A stretch of 45,954 bases of DNA from Legionellales bacterium (GCA_002709565.1 PAPY01000010.1:1-45954); one strand, 5' to 3'. Positions 17,498 through 26,964 are shown, counted from the first letter of the stretch. A program made the numbers and translations. Notes: generated by a model not told the origin, from the letters alone.

Positions 17498-20256
17498 TCC
17501 CATACCTCATCTTCAGTGGTAATTTGTTGCTTCATTTCCTGCGCTACCCTCATTGCAGCAGCGTATTCATCAATACCGTGCTTTTCCATAAGAGTTTGTC
17601 TATAGAGCTTTTGTTGGGGATTAGTCATAACCAGACTTAAATATTCGCGTGGCGGTATGTTTCGAAAGAGGAATGAATGCTTTTTCCCTAACAAAACACC
17701 CTCCGAATAACAGCCATCCTGCTTAGCAGCATTTAAGAGCATTTGTTCATCTTCTATCGATAAGGTTTTAAATCGTTTTATATCGTCAATTTGCTCTTGG
17801 CCACCAACGACCAAGCAAATCCATGTTTCTAGCATGGCCAATATCTTCTTTGACTCATTTGGCAAGTCGCGAACATGTTGTGTTGCAATCCATAACCACA
17901 ACCCCAGCTTACGCGCCATTTTTGCCACTAACACCAGCAAACCCGCAATAATGGGGTTTTTGGTTAAAATATGAGCCTCATCAATGGCAAGTATGATAGG
18001 CCTTCCATCAGTACGTTTTGATTCAGCCAGTGCCATTACTTTGTTCAAACATCCGATCACAGCAAGCGCGAGATACAATGATTTCTCATCATTCTCATTA
18101 TCTTCACTTTTTGTACCTTTGAATCGTGATAAATTTACTAATGTGACGTCATTAATTGGCCATGGCTCACCCGGCCGATTGAAGAAGGTCCTAGCAGTTG
18201 TATCACGTATAGATAGACGAATATTATGATGCATTTCTCGCAGTCGCTTAATAATATCCAGCTCTTGAATTGAATCTTGTTGCGTAATTAATGTCTCAAT
18301 ACCTGTTAAAATATCCGTGATGGTAACTTGCTGCTTGCCAGCATCCCGCGCATCTTTTGCTGCCTGCATCAGAATATCCATCAGGAGCATAGCATCTGTC
18401 CGTGTGAATTTTTCTTCTTCTTTTCTAATACCTCCCGTTACTAACAACCTTAACGCCAAAGACATTTCGCTAAAGTAATCCCGTACATCACTCTCACTGC
18501 TTTCTTCCTCGCAATTCTCTGGGATAGTGAATTTACTTGTCGGACGATTTAAAGAGTCAATAAGTTGCTTTTCTTGCTGTTCAATCATCTCATGTTGATT
18601 AAGCGCTGTAATTGCATCAGCGAAGGGGTTCAATGATTGTGGGACTGTGAAGTCGACCTTGTTCACTGATTTACCGTGCTTCTCATAGAATTTGGCCAGT
18701 AAATCAAATGATCCACCTGCCTCTAAAATCACAAGGTATGGATTGTGCCGTGCAAGAGAACTTGTCATTAGGCTAGACAAGAGGTTTGATTTCCCTGTCC
18801 CTGTATCTCCGACAATAAACATATGTGCGTTATTCACCCAGTCTGTCAGTGGATCATGACCTATGGGTTCTCCGCCCCGGTTAAAAAAACCAGCACTCAC
18901 CTCAGAAGAACCTCGAGAACGGCCGTACAATGGCAATAGTTTTGCAATATCACTCAAATAAAAATAGCGAGAGCGGTATAGGTTTTTTTTATCAAAGTGA
19001 TAATCGTAATTCATTGGCAAAAATGTGAGATAGTGCTGTACAGGTAAAAGATCATTGGCATCACTGAAAGTTTTTAAACCATTGGTATTCAATAGCGCTG
19101 ATAAGGTGTTTCGCTGTTGTTTTAATTCAGCGCTAGTTTCTGCTTTCAAATAGACATTGATAGCTGTTGGGAATAAATAGTTTTGCTTTTCTATGGCTTG
19201 CTCAGCCTGATTAACTGCTGACTTTGTCAAAATTGCTTTACTTTCTTTACCAATAGCACTTTTTTTCACTCGCTCTAAGTGGCGAGTGACTTGACGCTGA
19301 CAAATAGCAACAAATGTCATATTTAAGATACTACCCGCAGGCAATTTGTCGAATAAACTATACGTATTATCAAGGTGAGGCAACTCTGCTGTTAATAAAC
19401 CCGCTTTAGGGCTCTGCCGTAATGATTGAATGCTAACGACCTGATGATAGTTGTCATCAAACACCCACCCGTCTTCAACGCTTTCAGGTGTGCTAAAAAA
19501 TAATTGCTCAGACAAGTCCCACCCATGAGGAATATCTTGAGGGAATGGGCAGGCAGCAAGCAGCTTGTTAACATCATTATCAAACATTTTAGGGCTTGGA
19601 TTAAACCAGCGAACAAGCCAATCATAAAAATCAGCACCATTGATAACGCGTGCACGGATACCAATAGCCTTAAGTTGACGAATGAATATCCCGACAATCT
19701 GTCGCAATTTTTCAACACGTGCGCTAAGAGACTCATTGTTCCCATTGCTATACCAACGATAAATAACAAGGCGGACGCGCCGCTCGGATGCTTTGAATCT
19801 TGTTCCGGAGACCACACGATCATAGAAAGCGCCACAAGGCTGCGTTAAGAAATCAAAATGCTCGGACATGATATCAAGGTGTGCCTCCTTAAGTGGATTT
19901 GTCTTACTCTCACTGAGTTGCTTTTCTAGCTGCCCATATACATCATCCAGCCGCTCGTCATCTTGCACATAGCATTGAACTATCCACGGATCATTAACAT
20001 CCTGCGGAACTGCGTCACCAATCATCCATTGGATCTGCTTCACTAGGGCTTCAAGATAATCCGCAGAACGAGACTCTACGGGAGCCATCGTAACCTCAAG
20101 ACATGAGCCGACACTCTTGCCATCGCTTAACAGAAAACATTTGTTCTCATGTGAATACTCTTTCCATGGTAAGTGCCCTGTAATACTTTGGGGCATAGCA
20201 TAAGCAGCAACGCGCCCATTGTTAGATACACAGTCATCCGTACCCTTGTTACGCAT
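17494..20256 (-). CDS. traC: TraC-type conjugative transfer ATPase (VirB4 class, TIGR03744)
   Basis: The secretion-system ATPase of about 920 residues. Walker A is VGDTGTGKSNLL near residues 480-490. Walker B is ILAIDEAHIL near 755-765, and a downstream LWLWIATQHVRDLP helicase-type motif is typical of VirB4. The N-terminal 450 residues are the membrane-associated VirB4/TraC part. The frame is open up to 20358, but that extension runs over the lipoprotein gene. ATG 20254-20256 overlaps the lipoprotein stop by 8 bases and fits the operon style, although its ribosome site is weak. VirB4 proteins power pilus assembly and extraction of pilin at the inner membrane. Confidence 0.93.
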   Translation of the reverse strand: MRNKGTDDCVSNNGRVAAYAMPQSITGHLPWKEYSHENKCFLLSDGKSVGSCLEVTMAPVESRSADYLEALVKQIQWMIGDAVPQDVNDPWIVQCYVQDDERLDDVYGQLEKQLSESKTNPLKEAHLDIMSEHFDFLTQPCGAFYDRVVSGTRFKASERRVRLVIYRWYSNGNNESLSARVEKLRQIVGIFIRQLKAIGIRARVINGADFYDWLVRWFNPSPKMFDNDVNKLLAACPFPQDIPHGWDLSEQLFFSTPESVEDGWVFDDNYHQVVSIQSLRQSPKAGLLTAELPHLDNTYSLFDKLPAGSILNMTFVAICQRQVTRHLERVKKSAIGKESKAILTKSAVNQAEQAIEKQNYLFPTAINVYLKAETSAELKQQRNTLSALLNTNGLKTFSDANDLLPVQHYLTFLPMNYDYHFDKKNLYRSRYFYLSDIAKLLPLYGRSRGSSEVSAGFFNRGGEPIGHDPLTDWVNNAHMFIVGDTGTGKSNLLSSLMTSSLARHNPYLVILEAGGSFDLLAKFYEKHGKSVNKVDFTVPQSLNPFADAITALNQHEMIEQQEKQLIDSLNRPTSKFTIPENCEEESSESDVRDYFSEMSLALRLLVTGGIRKEEEKFTRTDAMLLMDILMQAAKDARDAGKQQVTITDILTGIETLITQQDSIQELDIIKRLREMHHNIRLSIRDTTARTFFNRPGEPWPINDVTLVNLSRFKGTKSEDNENDEKSLYLALAVIGCLNKVMALAESKRTDGRPIILAIDEAHILTKNPIIAGLLVLVAKMARKLGLWLWIATQHVRDLPNESKKILAMLETWICLVVGGQEQIDDIKRFKTLSIEDEQMLLNAAKQDGCYSEGVLLGKKHSFLFRNIPPREYLSLVMTNPQQKLYRQTLMEKHGIDEYAAAMRVAQEMKQQITTEDEVWE

Positions 20257-20674
20257 AGTAGCTACCACTTGATGTTGACACCTCGCCAGGCATAGCGAAG
20301 TGTTGAGACTTATAAAGGAAAAATGCTGTCTGATAGCCTGGTACTGGTGCCTCATCATCTCCAGCTAGATGTGGGTAAACATAAAGCGTTACCTGCGGAT
20401 TAGGAATTAGGGGAAATGTATTTTTATTGCTTGTTACATTCAATCCCGCGGCAGTGCTTGGCTTTGTGTTTGCTGAATTTATACTATAGGGCTCAGGTAA
20501 TTGAGAACGCCAGCTCTCATGCCCTGGAGCCTCGCGATCAAGCATCGACTGATGGTAGATCTGAGCCATGGTTGGCGAATCGTTTGTGTACAAACCACTG
20601 CTTGTACTTGAACAGCCTACAACCATTAAGCTAGTCGAGATGATGGCGACGATAAGTTGCACTATCTTGCGCAT
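20249..20674 (-). CDS. ICE T4SS lipoprotein (TIGR03751)
   Basis: A 141-residue outer-membrane lipoprotein. The signal sequence ends in the lipobox LMVVGC, with C21 as the lipidated residue. The C-terminal block (FPLIPNPQVTLYVYPHLAG, then EAPVPGYQTAFFLYKSQHFA) is the family signature. It is likely the VirB7-like stabiliser of the outer-membrane core formed with the TIGR03749 and TIGR03752 proteins. ATG 20672-20674 is preceded by a GGGGAGG site. It overlaps the end of the TIGR03752 gene by 44 bases and the start of traC by 8. Confidence 0.9.
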   Translation of the reverse strand: MRKIVQLIVAIISTSLMVVGCSSTSSGLYTNDSPTMAQIYHQSMLDREAPGHESWRSQLPEPYSINSANTKPSTAAGLNVTSNKNTFPLIPNPQVTLYVYPHLAGDDEAPVPGYQTAFFLYKSQHFAMPGEVSTSSGSYYA

Positions 20675-21965
20675 AACGTATTTTCCTCCCCTCAGGGTTA
20701 TAATCAATTTTTATTTCATGTTGAAAGTTAATAGCCACCTGACGATACTTTCCATCTTTTGTTATTGGGCGAACGACAACTGCATCAAAACTCTGATCAA
20801 GTCTTTTTTTCAGCCAGTCATCTGCGTCCTTCGTGCTATTGGACATCGCTTGCCCTAAAACATAGCGCCCTTGATTTCCTGTCACGCCAGAAATAAGGCT
20901 ATCACCTGATGCTAATGTTGTTGTCTCGCTGTTAGAATAAGCATTAGCAGCACCGCTTGCTGCGTTTAATCCCATGCCAACAGCTAAATATCTAGGTGCA
21001 TTGGTATAGAACTTACCATCAATACAAGGGTTCCCATATTGATCGGATATCCACCCGAGTGCATTATTATCATCAGAATCACTCGCTTTATTATTATTGT
21101 TTGAAGACTGTGTGCTAATCGTTCCATCTTGGAAAATAAAGGTGACCGATGTCACATAACCTCGCACACACTTGTTCCCTTGTGTCCCCACATTATTCAT
21201 CTCACCTACCGCGTAACCACTAGCAACCATCCCTGATATCTCGGGCAAATAGAGACCATTGGCCGTTAAGTTATCTTGCCCAATAATGAGTTTAAACGGG
21301 TAAGGATCATCAAGCTTACCATCAATGGGAACCCGCCCTATAAGAGTGGTTAGTAAGGCTGTATTGATAGCTGTCGCATTTGGTGGAATTGTATAATAAG
21401 GAGCTTTATCTATTTTTTCTGATTTAGCTCCTAATTGATTATCTTCGACACTATCATCTACCTGTGTGTCATGATGATAGCCTGATAAGTCGTTAATTAT
21501 AGTGATAGTTGCCCCACCACTTTCTAACAGATCTTGCTGTTCCGGCACCGCTGGGGCAGGTCCGGCATTTTCTTTCAAGCTATCCCAGTTACTATCAGGC
21601 TTGCCGGAATGAGATTTTTCTTCAGAAACTGTTTCCTTATCTCTCTTGTCACTGGCCAATGATAGTCTATCTCTTAGTACACTTAACGAACTTTGGTAGG
21701 TATTAACCTGGCTTTTTAATTCCTTGTTATCTTTAATAACCTGCTCATTTTGCTGCTGTGTCTTTCTAAGTGAGGCTGTTAGCGTTTTCAAAGTTTCGGT
21801 CACCGTATCACCAGACGCTGTATCGGTCGTTACTTCCTGCAAATGACGCGCTTCTTCTTGAGGCATTTTTTTGGTGGTTGCACACTTCGTCAAAATCGTT
21901 ATTACACCCATTGCAAAAAGCATAATAACTAAAAACTTAATTGGCTTTCCCGTTCGCTTATCCAT
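20631..21965 (-). CDS. ICE T4SS core protein, PFL_4705 (TIGR03752), TraB/VirB10-like
   Basis: A 444-residue protein. An N-terminal membrane anchor (FLVIMLFAMGVITILT) is followed by a coiled coil (about residues 55-105, with TASLRKTQQQNEQVIKDNKE), a flexible periplasmic linker, and a C-terminal beta-rich domain (IPIDGKLDDPYPFKLIIGQ-like region, then GYVTSVTFIFQDGTIST). This architecture is that of TraB/VirB10, which spans the envelope and gates the channel. GGGAG sits five bases before the ATG. It follows the VirB9-like gene by only 2 bases. Confidence 0.9.
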   Translation of the reverse strand: MDKRTGKPIKFLVIMLFAMGVITILTKCATTKKMPQEEARHLQEVTTDTASGDTVTETLKTLTASLRKTQQQNEQVIKDNKELKSQVNTYQSSLSVLRDRLSLASDKRDKETVSEEKSHSGKPDSNWDSLKENAGPAPAVPEQQDLLESGGATITIINDLSGYHHDTQVDDSVEDNQLGAKSEKIDKAPYYTIPPNATAINTALLTTLIGRVPIDGKLDDPYPFKLIIGQDNLTANGLYLPEISGMVASGYAVGEMNNVGTQGNKCVRGYVTSVTFIFQDGTISTQSSNNNNKASDSDDNNALGWISDQYGNPCIDGKFYTNAPRYLAVGMGLNAASGAANAYSNSETTTLASGDSLISGVTGNQGRYVLGQAMSNSTKDADDWLKKRLDQSFDAVVVRPITKDGKYRQVAINFQHEIKIDYNPEGRKIRYAQDSATYRRHHLD

Positions 21966-21967
21966 TT

Positions 21968-22807
21968 TTATCTCCCAAAACCAGATAAGGCCTGATTAAA
22001 GGGAGCTGATGATGTCAATAAAACTGTTGTTGTATCAGCTTTCGAATAACGATCTAACAATTTTTGCTTAGGATAGAATAAACAGCTCTGCCATCGTCCT
22101 AATATTTCAGAGGGAGATAGCTGGACTGAGTAATCATTCATATTTCTGATTAAAACAGCCGTGGTATATAATGATCCGCTATGCCATGACGCTAGAGGCA
22201 TTGCAATAACGTTATGGTTAGTTAATAAATGAACGGTTTTTTGAGTATGCATCGGCACACGATAGATACCTGTAGCATCACCTCTTAATCGCTGTGGTGA
22301 GTATAATTGTTGTAAGACATAACGGTTGAGGCTAATTATTGAGCTGCTTTCATCAACGGATTGATCATAAATTTTTTTACGATTACGGACTTTCACATCA
22401 TTCTTATCAATAATAACAAGTGGATTCTCTGGCCCACTATTAACAGGGATCACATCTATTAGGTAGGTTTTGCCAAAATTAGATGCATCATCTCCAATCA
22501 CTGAGTGGACTAATAATCGCGTCTTTGGAAAGGCTTTCTTCGCTGTCAAATACAATGTGCCATCATTATTCATTATTTGTAACATGTCAGTAGTCACACT
22601 AGCTTGGGGCGATGCAATACTGACTTTAACCTGGCTTGGAAATGTGATCATCCGCTCTATCCCAACGGGTAAAGGCATAAGAATCGGTTTCTTTTTATAG
22701 ATAATATGTTGAGACTCTGAATCGGATCCGGTAGCTAATGCTGACGCATAGATAGCTCCTGGCAGAACAATTAGTAAAACAGCTGTCAATAAATGAACAA
22801 ATCTCAT
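21968..22807 (-). CDS. ICE T4SS core protein, PFL_4704 (TIGR03749), TraK/VirB9-like
   Basis: A 279-residue exported protein with a clear signal peptide (LLTAVLLIVLPGAIYASA). The body is beta-rich: KPILMPLPVGIERMITFPSQ is the N-terminal binding strand set of the family, followed by YLTAKKAFPKTRLLVHS. In the outer-membrane core it would form the secretin-like ring with the TIGR03751 lipoprotein and the TraB-like protein. The open frame begins with a TTG at 22819, but ATG 22805-22807 has GAGG five bases upstream and starts the signal peptide properly. Confidence 0.88.
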   Translation of the reverse strand: MRFVHLLTAVLLIVLPGAIYASALATGSDSESQHIIYKKKPILMPLPVGIERMITFPSQVKVSIASPQASVTTDMLQIMNNDGTLYLTAKKAFPKTRLLVHSVIGDDASNFGKTYLIDVIPVNSGPENPLVIIDKNDVKVRNRKKIYDQSVDESSSIISLNRYVLQQLYSPQRLRGDATGIYRVPMHTQKTVHLLTNHNVIAMPLASWHSGSLYTTAVLIRNMNDYSVQLSPSEILGRWQSCLFYPKQKLLDRYSKADTTTVLLTSSAPFNQALSGFGR

Positions 22808-22815
22808 AACTAACC

Positions 22816-23487
22816 TCAAATCATCGTTTTTATTCGTTTTGGCGCACGGACAAATCCATCAATTGCAAGTCCGTAGGGATTTTGATGCAAAGATACTGGC
22901 AATCTAACAATTCTTAGCGGGTAGAGGATCTCAACATCCTTTGTAACAACGCCTTCTTTTGTCTCCGTTAAACGCATATCCATATCAACTTCCCAGGTAT
23001 TAGTTCCGAGCTGTTTGACTTTCTCGATAGAATAGGATTCTCCCTGCATCCCTTGCAGGATCCGAACACGAGCAAGCTCACCTGATTGTAATTTATGTTG
23101 TTGCTCTTCTCTCAGTAACTGAAAGAATGAAGGCGAAAGGTAACTACGCCATTGATTAAGATTTTTATCATAATCGCTATCACCGCTTTGAGGCCAGTAA
23201 TTTATTTCTTGCCAAAGCTGCATGGCAAAACTATAGACATAGGGCAACGGAATCGCATTTGCCTTCTGGGTAATTCCTTTCGATAAATCGGGTGGAATAT
23301 ATACTTGCAGTTGCTTGGGTGTTCTTGCCCAACCAATCCACATCATAACAGTAGCAAACGATAGAACAACAATAATCACCCACTGCAGCATAATGACATT
23401 TTTTTTCTGATCCAAGATATTCCATGTTCTGAATGGCAATGCTTTACCCTTCACGGCCGATCCCCCAACGTTGCTGATTAATGACAT
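22816..23487 (-). CDS. ICE T4SS inner-membrane protein, PFL_4703 (TIGR03746), TraE/VirB8-like
   Basis: A 223-residue bitopic protein. A 30-residue cytoplasmic start is followed by one membrane segment (VIMLQWVIIVVLSFATVMMWIGWA) and a periplasmic domain with PYVYSFAMQLWQEINYWP and SPSFFQLLREEQQHK, which matches DUF2895/TIGR03746. This is the TraE/VirB8-like scaffold between inner-membrane ATPases and the core. It starts at ATG 23485-23487 inside the end of the TIGR03750 gene (44-base overlap). Confidence 0.88.
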   Translation of the reverse strand: MSLISNVGGSAVKGKALPFRTWNILDQKKNVIMLQWVIIVVLSFATVMMWIGWARTPKQLQVYIPPDLSKGITQKANAIPLPYVYSFAMQLWQEINYWPQSGDSDYDKNLNQWRSYLSPSFFQLLREEQQHKLQSGELARVRILQGMQGESYSIEKVKQLGTNTWEVDMDMRLTETKEGVVTKDVEILYPLRIVRLPVSLHQNPYGLAIDGFVRAPKRIKTMI

Positions 23488-23812
23488 AGTAATTCCCTAT
23501 ACCTATACGCTGACATAGCAGCTTCAACATCACCGCTGTATACCCAGCTGGCTTATCTCTCTTTATGCGTCCTAATAACTTGACAGCTATATAAGTTGCG
23601 AATAACGCAACGATATTTGTTATCAAAAAAGCTGGCCATAACATATGAAAAATTGTTAAGAATACGATGCCTGATACAACAAAGCAGATTGACCACATCC
23701 CAATAAGTACTATCAATGTTTCTTGCAGCGTGCAGCCACTAAAAAGCGAAATTGGCATTAATGTATCAACATACGACAGCGGTAGCTGAATATTTTCATC
23801 GCCTACTGTCAT
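23444..23812 (-). CDS. ICE T4SS protein, DUF3487 (TIGR03750), TraL-like
   Basis: A 122-residue protein with two adjacent membrane segments (TLIVLIGMWSICFVVSGIVFLTIF and LWPAFLITNIVALFATYIAV) and a short C-terminal tail carrying GYTAVMLKLLCQRIGIG. Size, hairpin topology and position between the pilin-like gene and the VirB8-like gene match DUF3487. TraL/VirB3 proteins work with the VirB4-type ATPase. The start forms a TAATG junction with the upstream gene. Confidence 0.85.
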   Translation of the reverse strand: MTVGDENIQLPLSYVDTLMPISLFSGCTLQETLIVLIGMWSICFVVSGIVFLTIFHMLWPAFLITNIVALFATYIAVKLLGRIKRDKPAGYTAVMLKLLCQRIGIGNYYVINQQRWGIGREG

Positions 23813-24192
23813 TACAGCCCCTTGCCGATGCTGGTTAAATCATCTGCTGATGTGTACGCAATAAGGCATATCACTGCTCCAAATGCACATAGTCCAAATG
23901 TGATAAGACCAGATACCAGTGCGCCACGAATCTCTCCTGTTTTCCTAGCATCAGCTAATGCCTGTATAAAATTATTTGCGCAATATATAAGTGTTGCGAA
24001 AAATAAGCCTCCAGCGACAACCTTAATGCCCGCCACCAAATAGTTCACGGTTGTTGAAACACCATCACTCATGCTGCTGATATTAGATGCACTATTATTA
24101 TTTAGTAAGCCCGCACGTGAAGTATTAGCAATGACATTACTAATAATCCAAATGCTAATAGCGACTTTGCATGACAACCATCTTTTTTTCAT
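23812..24192 (-). CDS. pilin-like ICE membrane protein, PFL_4702 (TIGR03745)
   Basis: A 126-residue protein with a signal sequence (AISIWIISNVIANTSRA) followed by two hydrophobic helices (GIKVVAGGLFFATLIYCANNF; LITFGLCAFGAVICLIAYTSA) separated by a basic loop (ARKTGEIRGA). This is the layout of TraA/VirB2 pilins and of DUF2976. It probably forms the conjugative pilus or a related channel subunit. ATG 24190-24192 has AGGGGT upstream, and I prefer it to the ATG seven codons earlier. Confidence 0.85.
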   Translation of the reverse strand: MKKRWLSCKVAISIWIISNVIANTSRAGLLNNNSASNISSMSDGVSTTVNYLVAGIKVVAGGLFFATLIYCANNFIQALADARKTGEIRGALVSGLITFGLCAFGAVICLIAYTSADDLTSIGKGL

Positions 24193-24200
24193 ATTAACCC

Positions 24201-24428
24201 CTATAACAAACATGCCAAAATAAGCCCAAGCAGTACAAGCACTCTAATAACTAACCACATAACATCAGAAGCAACTTTGTCATGTAACTGCCGCATAAAT
24301 CCAAAAACACAATATCCAAGGATGACACAAGCAATAACAGCTGTAAGTGAACGAATCAAAACAGCCATTGCAGTTGCATTAATTTGTGCTGTTGCCTGAA
24401 AGGCAGATATAGCCTCTGTGCTAACCAT
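24201..24428 (-). CDS. ICE small membrane protein, PFL_4701 (TIGR03758)
   Basis: A 75-residue protein with two membrane helices (AVLIRSLTAVIACVILGYCVF and WLVIRVLVLLGLILACLL), as in DUF3262. ATG 24426-24428 has GGGGAG upstream and overlaps the stop of the RAQPRD gene by 8 bases; the longer frame lacks such support. It is a likely second pilin-like or accessory channel subunit next to TIGR03745. Confidence 0.82.
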   Translation of the reverse strand: MVSTEAISAFQATAQINATAMAVLIRSLTAVIACVILGYCVFGFMRQLHDKVASDVMWLVIRVLVLLGLILACLL

Positions 24429-24777
24429 GTATACTCCCCTTATCCTCATTAGCCGAAATCCAAGGCGATTCACTATAATCACCTTTGATAGGGATTATTT
24501 GATTAGCTGGCTGAGAAATATTGTTAAGTTTTTGGTTGATGCCCGACTGAATCGCTCTCAAATCATCGCGCAACCAGTCATAGTGAAACAACTCTCTGGT
24601 GTTTGGTTGAGCTTCTGCTTCTGCCTGATTTACCAATGGTAGTATCATGTCGATTTCATGATTAATACTAGCTAATAGCGCATTTTCAGCATCTTGTTCT
24701 GCATAACCTGTCATACTAAACGCTAGCGTTATAGCGAATACCATAAACATGGAAAACTTAGTCATCATACGAATCAC
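24421..24777 (-). CDS. ICE periplasmic protein, RAQPRD family
   Basis: A 118-residue exported protein. A signal peptide (MFMVFAITLAFSMTGYA) precedes a helical domain with RELFHYDWLRDDLRAIQSGI, the diagnostic block of the RAQPRD family. The naming motif itself is altered here to SQPANQI before the usual PIKGDYSES ending. The start is GTG 24775-24777, five bases after AAGGAG; ATG 24768 is the alternative. The function is unknown even in relatives, but the gene is part of the conserved T4SS block. Confidence 0.85.
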   Translation of the reverse strand: MIRMMTKFSMFMVFAITLAFSMTGYAEQDAENALLASINHEIDMILPLVNQAEAEAQPNTRELFHYDWLRDDLRAIQSGINQKLNNISQPANQIIPIKGDYSESPWISANEDKGSIHG

Positions 24778-24786
24778 TATGGCTCC

Positions 24787-25470
24787 TTAAACATACTTCT
24801 TAAACCGACTCATCATTATTGATACTAATAACCCCATTACACTCGCTATTAACAGTATGAATAATGCGGGAGATACGGCTATTGGGGAAATTAAAAACAA
24901 TAATGACAAGATATATACTGACGGCATAAAGATTGCTTTTGTACGGTGGAATAATAGTGTACTTTCTCTGCCTGCACCAAATCGTCGAATATCGCGCTGT
25001 ACTAATCCATCAATTACTCCCACCAATAAAGCAATGATAAGTAACGGTATAAAAAAGACTAAGAGTAATACTCTTATCGCAATAATAGCCAATGAGATAC
25101 TGACGTTTTCCCCTGCTGAAAACAGGAGCTCCCCAGCCATATCCAGTCTTGTTCTTAGTGGTCCATTTGATATAGCCTTATGAGCATGGTGCAGCAATGA
25201 TTGATAATAAGCATTAACATGCTCCCCTGCCTTCTCAAACCATTGTATCGTGATCATGACTTTGCTAGCGACACCCGCTTTTGGGATCGTTGATAACTGC
25301 TGAAATAAGATCTGCCTTGATTTATCCCGCGCCTCTGTTTGCCCAACAAATATCCCATACAGACTGATTTCACCAATCACGATCAACCAGCTCACAATCA
25401 TAAGCAAAACAATCGTCGCGAGAAAACCATACACTGTCGACAATAGATTGCTTGATGGTGGATTCATCAT
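24787..25470 (-). CDS. ICE membrane protein, PFL_4697 (TIGR03747)
   Basis: A 227-residue polytopic protein. It has an N-terminal membrane helix (FLATIVLLMIVSWLIVIGEI), a central pair and a C-terminal pair (YILSLLFLISPIAVS; LFILLIASVMGLLVSI). The strongly conserved cytoplasmic block GLVQRDIRRFGAGRESTLLF sits between them and identifies the family (DUF4400). In many relatives this gene follows traD directly; here traD is elsewhere. Two ATGs overlap the upstream stop. Confidence 0.88.
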   Translation of the reverse strand: MMNPPSSNLLSTVYGFLATIVLLMIVSWLIVIGEISLYGIFVGQTEARDKSRQILFQQLSTIPKAGVASKVMITIQWFEKAGEHVNAYYQSLLHHAHKAISNGPLRTRLDMAGELLFSAGENVSISLAIIAIRVLLLVFFIPLLIIALLVGVIDGLVQRDIRRFGAGRESTLLFHRTKAIFMPSVYILSLLFLISPIAVSPALFILLIASVMGLLVSIMMSRFKKYV

Positions 25471-25931
25471 GAATACACCTCTTTTGCATCAACTATTACT
25501 GGATAATGTTTATTCGGTAATCGCTTAGATAATATATTGACTTGAAATGGGATCAACTGTATTGATTCGGCAATAACTTTCAATGCTTGATATTGCTCAA
25601 ATGTGTCAATATTTGTAACAAAGCCTATCGCACCTATTTTTTCAAGCTTCTCACGATTTTTTCGTAACCACCGTTGTGAAGTACTATCAGCACCTACAAT
25701 AAAGAACGGCTTAGGCAATATTGGCATATCCAATACACCCCTCTCTGGCATGCCGACAGTCATTGATGAATGAAGAGGTAATAAAAGTGCCAGGGCTTGT
25801 TCTTCGTCAGATATCGGCTGGTTAATATCCGCAGATAATGACTGTGGATGCGATATAACGGTATGCTCTGTTGCTACTGCTTGAGCATTCATATGCAACA
25901 TTAGTAATAGTAGTACTACTCCGCCCCGCAT
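25467..25931 (-). CDS. ICE protein, PFL_4695 (TIGR03765)
   Basis: A 154-residue exported protein with a short signal (VVLLLLMLHMNAQAVA). The body carries RGVLDMPILPKPFFIVGAD and a domain ending GAIGFVTNIDTFEQYQALK, which is the DUF2859/TIGR03765 pattern. It begins at a TAATG junction with TIGR03759 and overlaps TIGR03747. Its role is not known, but it is a conserved part of the secretion cluster. Confidence 0.85.
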   Translation of the reverse strand: MRGGVVLLLLMLHMNAQAVATEHTVISHPQSLSADINQPISDEEQALALLLPLHSSMTVGMPERGVLDMPILPKPFFIVGADSTSQRWLRKNREKLEKIGAIGFVTNIDTFEQYQALKVIAESIQLIPFQVNILSKRLPNKHYPVIVDAKEVYS

Positions 25932-26761
25932 TAACTTAACTCCGAAAAATTTGTGATTTGGTTAATGTTTCCTGCTCTCTGTAGAAATACTAAGGGCAAC
26001 GCCTTGTTGCTTGATTTTTCATGATACTTTGTTGTGCCATCTGTAACGCGTACGCTACCAGACTGTAGCAGTGTAGATGATACGCCCTGTGTCAAAGCCC
26101 AAGCTTGAAGCTTCTGGGATGTCAGGTGATTTCCAACAACATAAATGACTAATTTTGTTTGCGGTGTTTTTTCAATAAGTCGGGTTAAACCTTTGATTAG
26201 TCCATGAGAGAATAGACTCTTTTCGTTGACAAACGCGATCAAGATATCGCCAGACTGCAAATTTTCTGTTGATGGGCTACCACTTTGTGGCGCATAAGCT
26301 GTCTTATTAAGTGGCTTTAGTGGTTTTTCATTAGGATAAAGACGTTGATATTCATCTCTATACATGACATTGAAGGCAAGCTCTCTTGCTAACTTTTCAT
26401 GATTTTTCTTCACCCATATATCTGTGAACTTTCGCATTTCATCATCAGAGCTGGCCGTGACAGCTAAAACTTCTAAAGGTGACAAATTTAAATTTCCGTA
26501 ATAATATTTACCCTCATTTGACATGTATGTCTCATACCTGTCCCATTCTTCGACAGAGATATTCCAAAGTTTCGCCTTTTGAACTGAATACTGATGATTT
26601 ACATTGGATTTTTTATCTGTATTTTTTGACGCAATTTCATTATGATCACTCGCATTTATTGCTGTACTATCAACATTATAAGCAAACACACTGCTGGCAA
26701 CCAACCCAATGAAGAACAGTGTCGCCAACCTAAAATACCACGTTTTCATCATTCGGCTCAT
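25931..26761 (-). CDS. ICE protein, PFL_4693 (TIGR03759)
   Basis: A 276-residue exported protein. A signal peptide (LATLFFIGLVASSVFA) is followed by the family block VQKAKLWNISVEEWDRYETY and LSPLEVLAVTASSDDEMRKF. A C-terminal thioredoxin-like half comes next (ILIAFVNEKSLFSHGLIKGL; LVIYVVGNHLTSQKLQAWA). There is no CXXC pair, so it should not be a redox enzyme. The start could be ATG 26761 (ATGA overlap with the small gene upstream) or an ATG 9 to 12 bases later. Confidence 0.87.
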   Translation of the reverse strand: MSRMMKTWYFRLATLFFIGLVASSVFAYNVDSTAINASDHNEIASKNTDKKSNVNHQYSVQKAKLWNISVEEWDRYETYMSNEGKYYYGNLNLSPLEVLAVTASSDDEMRKFTDIWVKKNHEKLARELAFNVMYRDEYQRLYPNEKPLKPLNKTAYAPQSGSPSTENLQSGDILIAFVNEKSLFSHGLIKGLTRLIEKTPQTKLVIYVVGNHLTSQKLQAWALTQGVSSTLLQSGSVRVTDGTTKYHEKSSNKALPLVFLQRAGNINQITNFSELS

Positions 26762-26961
26762 GACAGATCCTTAATGATGACATCAGGTATTTTCTTCGAA
26801 TGTGTATTGCTTAACTTTTTCGAATGAGCAGCTTTGCTCATTTTTAAACGATTCTCAGCAACAACACGTCTATATTGTTCCTGTTTCATAACATCCTCGT
26901 GCTTAGAAACACCAATACACGTTCCTGCGATTGTGATAAATAATGCGATGACCCAAACCAT
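26758..26961 (-). CDS. small single-pass membrane protein in the T4SS operon
   Basis: A 67-residue protein with an N-terminal membrane segment (MVWVIALFITIAGTCIGVS) and a basic cytoplasmic or periplasmic tail (KKLSNTHSKKIPD). It lies 3 bases after the 242-residue gene and overlaps TIGR03759 as ATGA, so it is firmly embedded in the operon. No family is recognised. Confidence 0.65.
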   Translation of the reverse strand: MVWVIALFITIAGTCIGVSKHEDVMKQEQYRRVVAENRLKMSKAAHSKKLSNTHSKKIPDVIIKDLS

Positions 26962-26964
26962 CCC